The notes under the pieces were generated by a model. The model was given only the letters and a program-made list of their open reading frames with translations. It was not told where the DNA came from and did no database searches. A stretch of 7,855 nucleotides of DNA from Hadesarchaea archaeon (GTDB taxonomy: Archaea; Hadarchaeota; Hadarchaeia; Hadarchaeales; Hadarchaeaceae), in assembly GCA_012962055.1 (NCBI GenBank), contig DTYD01000094.1, positions 1-7,855 on the forward strand. The letters run 5' to 3'. Below are positions 6,353 through 7,855 of the stretch, in pieces; positions within the stretch are counted from its first letter, which is position 1, and each line of letters opens with the position of its first letter. Position numbers and translations under genes: made by a program.

Positions 6353-6793
6353 TTGGATAGCGTTGATTTGAAACTTTTGAAAATGTTAAACGGTAATGCT
6401 CACATTTCGCTCAACAAAATGGGGCGGGAAGTCGGTCTAAGTACTTCTGGCATTAGACGACGCATTAAGCAACTTGAAAAACACGGTTTGATAACAAAAT
6501 ATTCGGCATTGGTAGACCCAAAAAAATATGGGTATAGCGTGGTGGCTTTTGTGAATGTAGATGTGGACTCCAGGACCATGCACGAACTAACACGCTCTCT
6601 TGTGCGTCATCACGAGGTCTGTGAACTTCACCGCACAACGGGGGCGCACACTCTAATGATCAAGGTGCGGGCTAAAGATATAGACAGTCTGAACAAATTC
6701 GTCGACGAGCATGTCCAATCTTTCGACTCGGTGAAAAGCGTGCAGACGACACTAGTAATGAATACTTTAAAGGAGACTCTATTGAATCTCTAG
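6353..6793 (+). CDS. Lrp/AsnC-family transcriptional regulator
   Basis: Protein of 146 residues, a typical length. The N-terminal winged helix-turn-helix covers about 1-60: DSVDLKLLKMLNGNAHISL, then MGREVGLSTSGIRRRIKQLE, then HGLITKYSALVDPKKYG. A RAM-type ligand and oligomer domain follows (about 65-140), with the usual VAFVNVDVD strand, the CELHRTTGAHTLMIKV segment and a terminal strand VQTTLVMNTLKE. Such proteins form dimers to octamers and often sense amino acids. The effector cannot be told from the sequence. The TTG start is chosen because it gives the family N-terminus and has GGGGG 7 bases upstream. It lies 46 bases after tgtA and 263 bases before the ribose-bisphosphate isomerase gene, where repeated elements could be its binding sites (inference). 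Confidence 0.94.
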   Translation: MDSVDLKLLKMLNGNAHISLNKMGREVGLSTSGIRRRIKQLEKHGLITKYSALVDPKKYGYSVVAFVNVDVDSRTMHELTRSLVRHHEVCELHRTTGAHTLMIKVRAKDIDSLNKFVDEHVQSFDSVKSVQTTLVMNTLKETLLNL

Positions 6794-6991
6794 GCGCTGA
6801 GACACGCGAAGCTGAAATTAGGTTAGTGCAGAACACTTTTTCGAAAGTTATGCCATATCTTGTTCACCCACACGATCCTGGGTCCGCTCAAAAACATCTC
6901 GCAGGGGAAACAGGTGCCGGGGACTGAATACCCGAAGAAAAAATTTCAACTGATATAAATCAACCTGTAAAACTGATAGTCAAATTTTTAT

Positions 6992-7006
6992 CAACTGATT
7001 AAGTTG
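6992..7006. repeat. Inverted repeat CAACT-GATTA-AGTTG upstream of the isomerase TATA box
   Basis: An exact 5-base inverted repeat with a 5-base spacer, ending 15 bases before the TATA box at 7022-7029. That is a usual place for an archaeal activator site. Related copies lie at 6947-6954 (CAACTGAT) and, inverted, at 7043-7050 (AAGTTGAT). The palindromic, AT-rich, spaced pattern suits an Lrp-type protein, and such a gene is adjacent. Confidence 0.4.
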
Positions 7007-7021
7007 CCCGACTCTAACTAG

Positions 7022-7029
7022 TTTATAAT
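7022..7029 (+). promoter_or_regulatory. TATA box of the ribose-1,5-bisphosphate isomerase gene
   Basis: TTTATAAT is centred about 31 bases before the ATG at 7057. Transcription would start near 7051, leaving a leader of only a few bases. The absence of a good ribosome site before the ATG agrees with an almost leaderless message. Confidence 0.6.
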
Positions 7030-7056
7030 TTGATGACACGATAAGTTGATGGGACA

Positions 7057-7855
7057 ATGACGTTGCCCGAAGTCAAGCAAACCGCTCGGAATATTCAGAC
7101 AATGCGCATACGTGGAGCTGGGAGGATTGCCAGAGCGGCTGCAAGGGCTTTGAAGTTAACAGCCAAAACATCCAGGGCCAAAACACCAAAAGCCTTTATG
7201 AGAGAAATCGACAATGCGTCCTCGCTTTTGCTAGTCACCAGGCCCACCGCTGTTTCTCTCCCTAACGCGATTAGATTTGTCACTATTAAAGCGAAGCAGA
7301 CAAAAAGTGCAGACCTTCAAACTTTGCGGAAAATTGTAATTTCTAGGGCTGACGAATTCATAAGAAACTCCAACAATGCTGTTAATAAGATAGGTGAAAT
7401 AGGAGCACGGAGAATTTCTAAAAATGACGTGGTATTAACACACTGCAATAGCGACTGTGCGCTTGCTGTTATCAAAACTGCTTTCAAACAAGATAAACGA
7501 ATCAAGGTATTCGTCACCGAGTCTCGCCCGATCCGACAGGGTCTGATAAGCGTTCGAGAACTCACAAGAGTTGGTATTCCGACAACTTTGATAGTCGACT
7601 CCGCAGTCAGATATTTTATCCGCGATATCGACAAAGTAATTGTGGGGGCGGACAGCATTGCGGCGAATGGAGCGGTTATAAACAAAATAGGAACCTCCCA
7701 GATTGCCCTAGTTGGACATGAAGCTCGCGTGCCCTTTTTCGTCGCTGCGGAAAGTTACAAGTTTCATCCCGGAACTTTGACCGGAAAGCTGGTGGAGATA
7801 GAAGAACGAGACCCTAAAGAAGTCATCGATCCAAAGAGATTCCCGAGGGCGAAGA
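7057..7855 (+). CDS. Ribose-1,5-bisphosphate isomerase (eIF2B-like family), C-terminus cut by window edge
   Basis: Converts ribose 1,5-bisphosphate to ribulose 1,5-bisphosphate between AMP phosphorylase and form III RuBisCO in the archaeal AMP pathway, which salvages nucleotide ribose. The 266 visible residues run in register with the characterised Thermococcus enzyme: MRIRGAGRIARAAA at 16-29, TRPTAVSLPNAIRF at 61-74, catalytic C130 in LTHCNS, ETRP-like TESRP at 154-158, and catalytic D199 in GADSI, then NGAVINKIGT and ESYKFHPGT. The two catalytic positions correspond to Cys133 and Asp202 of that enzyme with a constant offset of three. The family has about 320 residues, so some 55 are missing. 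This distinguishes it from the initiation-factor 2B subunits and methylthioribose-1-phosphate isomerase of the same superfamily. AMP phosphorylase and RuBisCO genes are not in the window. Confidence 0.93.
   Translation, partial: MTLPEVKQTARNIQTMRIRGAGRIARAAARALKLTAKTSRAKTPKAFMREIDNASSLLLVTRPTAVSLPNAIRFVTIKAKQTKSADLQTLRKIVISRADEFIRNSNNAVNKIGEIGARRISKNDVVLTHCNSDCALAVIKTAFKQDKRIKVFVTESRPIRQGLISVRELTRVGIPTTLIVDSAVRYFIRDIDKVIVGADSIAANGAVINKIGTSQIALVGHEARVPFFVAAESYKFHPGTLTGKLVEIEERDPKEVIDPKRFPRAK

Larger units (their letters stand above)
6794..7056 (+). other. Non-coding stretch between the Lrp-type gene and the isomerase gene
   Basis: No convincing gene or structured RNA is seen in these 263 bases. 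A weak stem (CGGG 6918-6921 with CCCG 6931-6934) is followed by an A-rich run. From about 6940 the sequence is AT-rich and carries CAACTGAT at 6947-6954 and 6992-6999, ACTGAT at 6972-6977, and the inverted form AAGTTGAT at 7043-7050, then the TATA box of the isomerase. The first half has no assigned role. Confidence 0.6.

Noticed and set aside
6826..6927. Small plus-strand frame of 33 residues from GTG (VQNTFSKVMPYLV...)
   Set aside because: Weak ribosome site, no recognised family and no promoter. The frame is open upstream inside the Lrp gene, which suggests a chance opening. Conservation in relatives would be needed to revive it.
6794..7056. Possible tRNA or C/D-box guide RNA in the gap before the isomerase
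   Set aside because: No T-arm GTTCRANNC motif with matching acceptor stem was found. TTGATGA at 7030-7036 resembles a C box, but no CTGA box follows at a suitable distance.
7095..7685. Minus-strand frames opposite the isomerase gene
   Set aside because: The plus-strand frame carries the isomerase catalytic motifs throughout, so these are antisense shadows.

Overview
This is archaeal DNA. The evidence is the set of gene families: an archaeal-type HMG-CoA synthase followed directly by its partner thiolase, the archaeal class of S-adenosylmethionine synthetase, an archaeosine tRNA-guanine transglycosylase, an Lrp/AsnC regulator and a ribose-1,5-bisphosphate isomerase of the archaeal AMP pathway. 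Promoters with TATA-like boxes about 25 bases before the expected transcript start, and frequent TTG starts, agree with this. The family mix points to a euryarchaeal or related, possibly uncultured, lineage. The sequence alone does not name the species.

Left half, minus strand (1-3431): four genes read right to left. First comes an XRE-type helix-turn-helix protein with a CBS pair (2859-3431), then a second archaeal helix-turn-helix regulator with its own C-terminal domain (2093-2803), then HMG-CoA synthase (922-1968) and a thiolase that runs off the left edge (1-921). The last two make acetoacetyl-CoA and condense it to HMG-CoA, the entry to isoprenoid lipid synthesis. The thiolase start codon follows the synthase stop codon with no base between. 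TATA-like boxes precede both the second regulator and the synthase, so the block is probably several transcription units.

Right half, plus strand (3511-7855): S-adenosylmethionine synthetase, tgtA, an Lrp-type regulator, a 263-base non-coding stretch and a ribose-1,5-bisphosphate isomerase cut by the right edge. The CBS regulator and the S-adenosylmethionine synthetase are divergent and share a 79-base gap with one near-palindromic TATA element in its middle. CBS pairs are known to bind adenosyl ligands, so the best candidate for something new here is an S-adenosylmethionine- or adenylate-sensing switch on the synthetase and possibly on the lipid genes.

Other points to check: tgtA has no standard start codon at the place where its family's N-terminus begins, and the gap before the isomerase holds repeated CAACTGAT-type elements around its TATA box, next to the Lrp gene. 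No mobile element, CRISPR array, tRNA or rRNA was seen.
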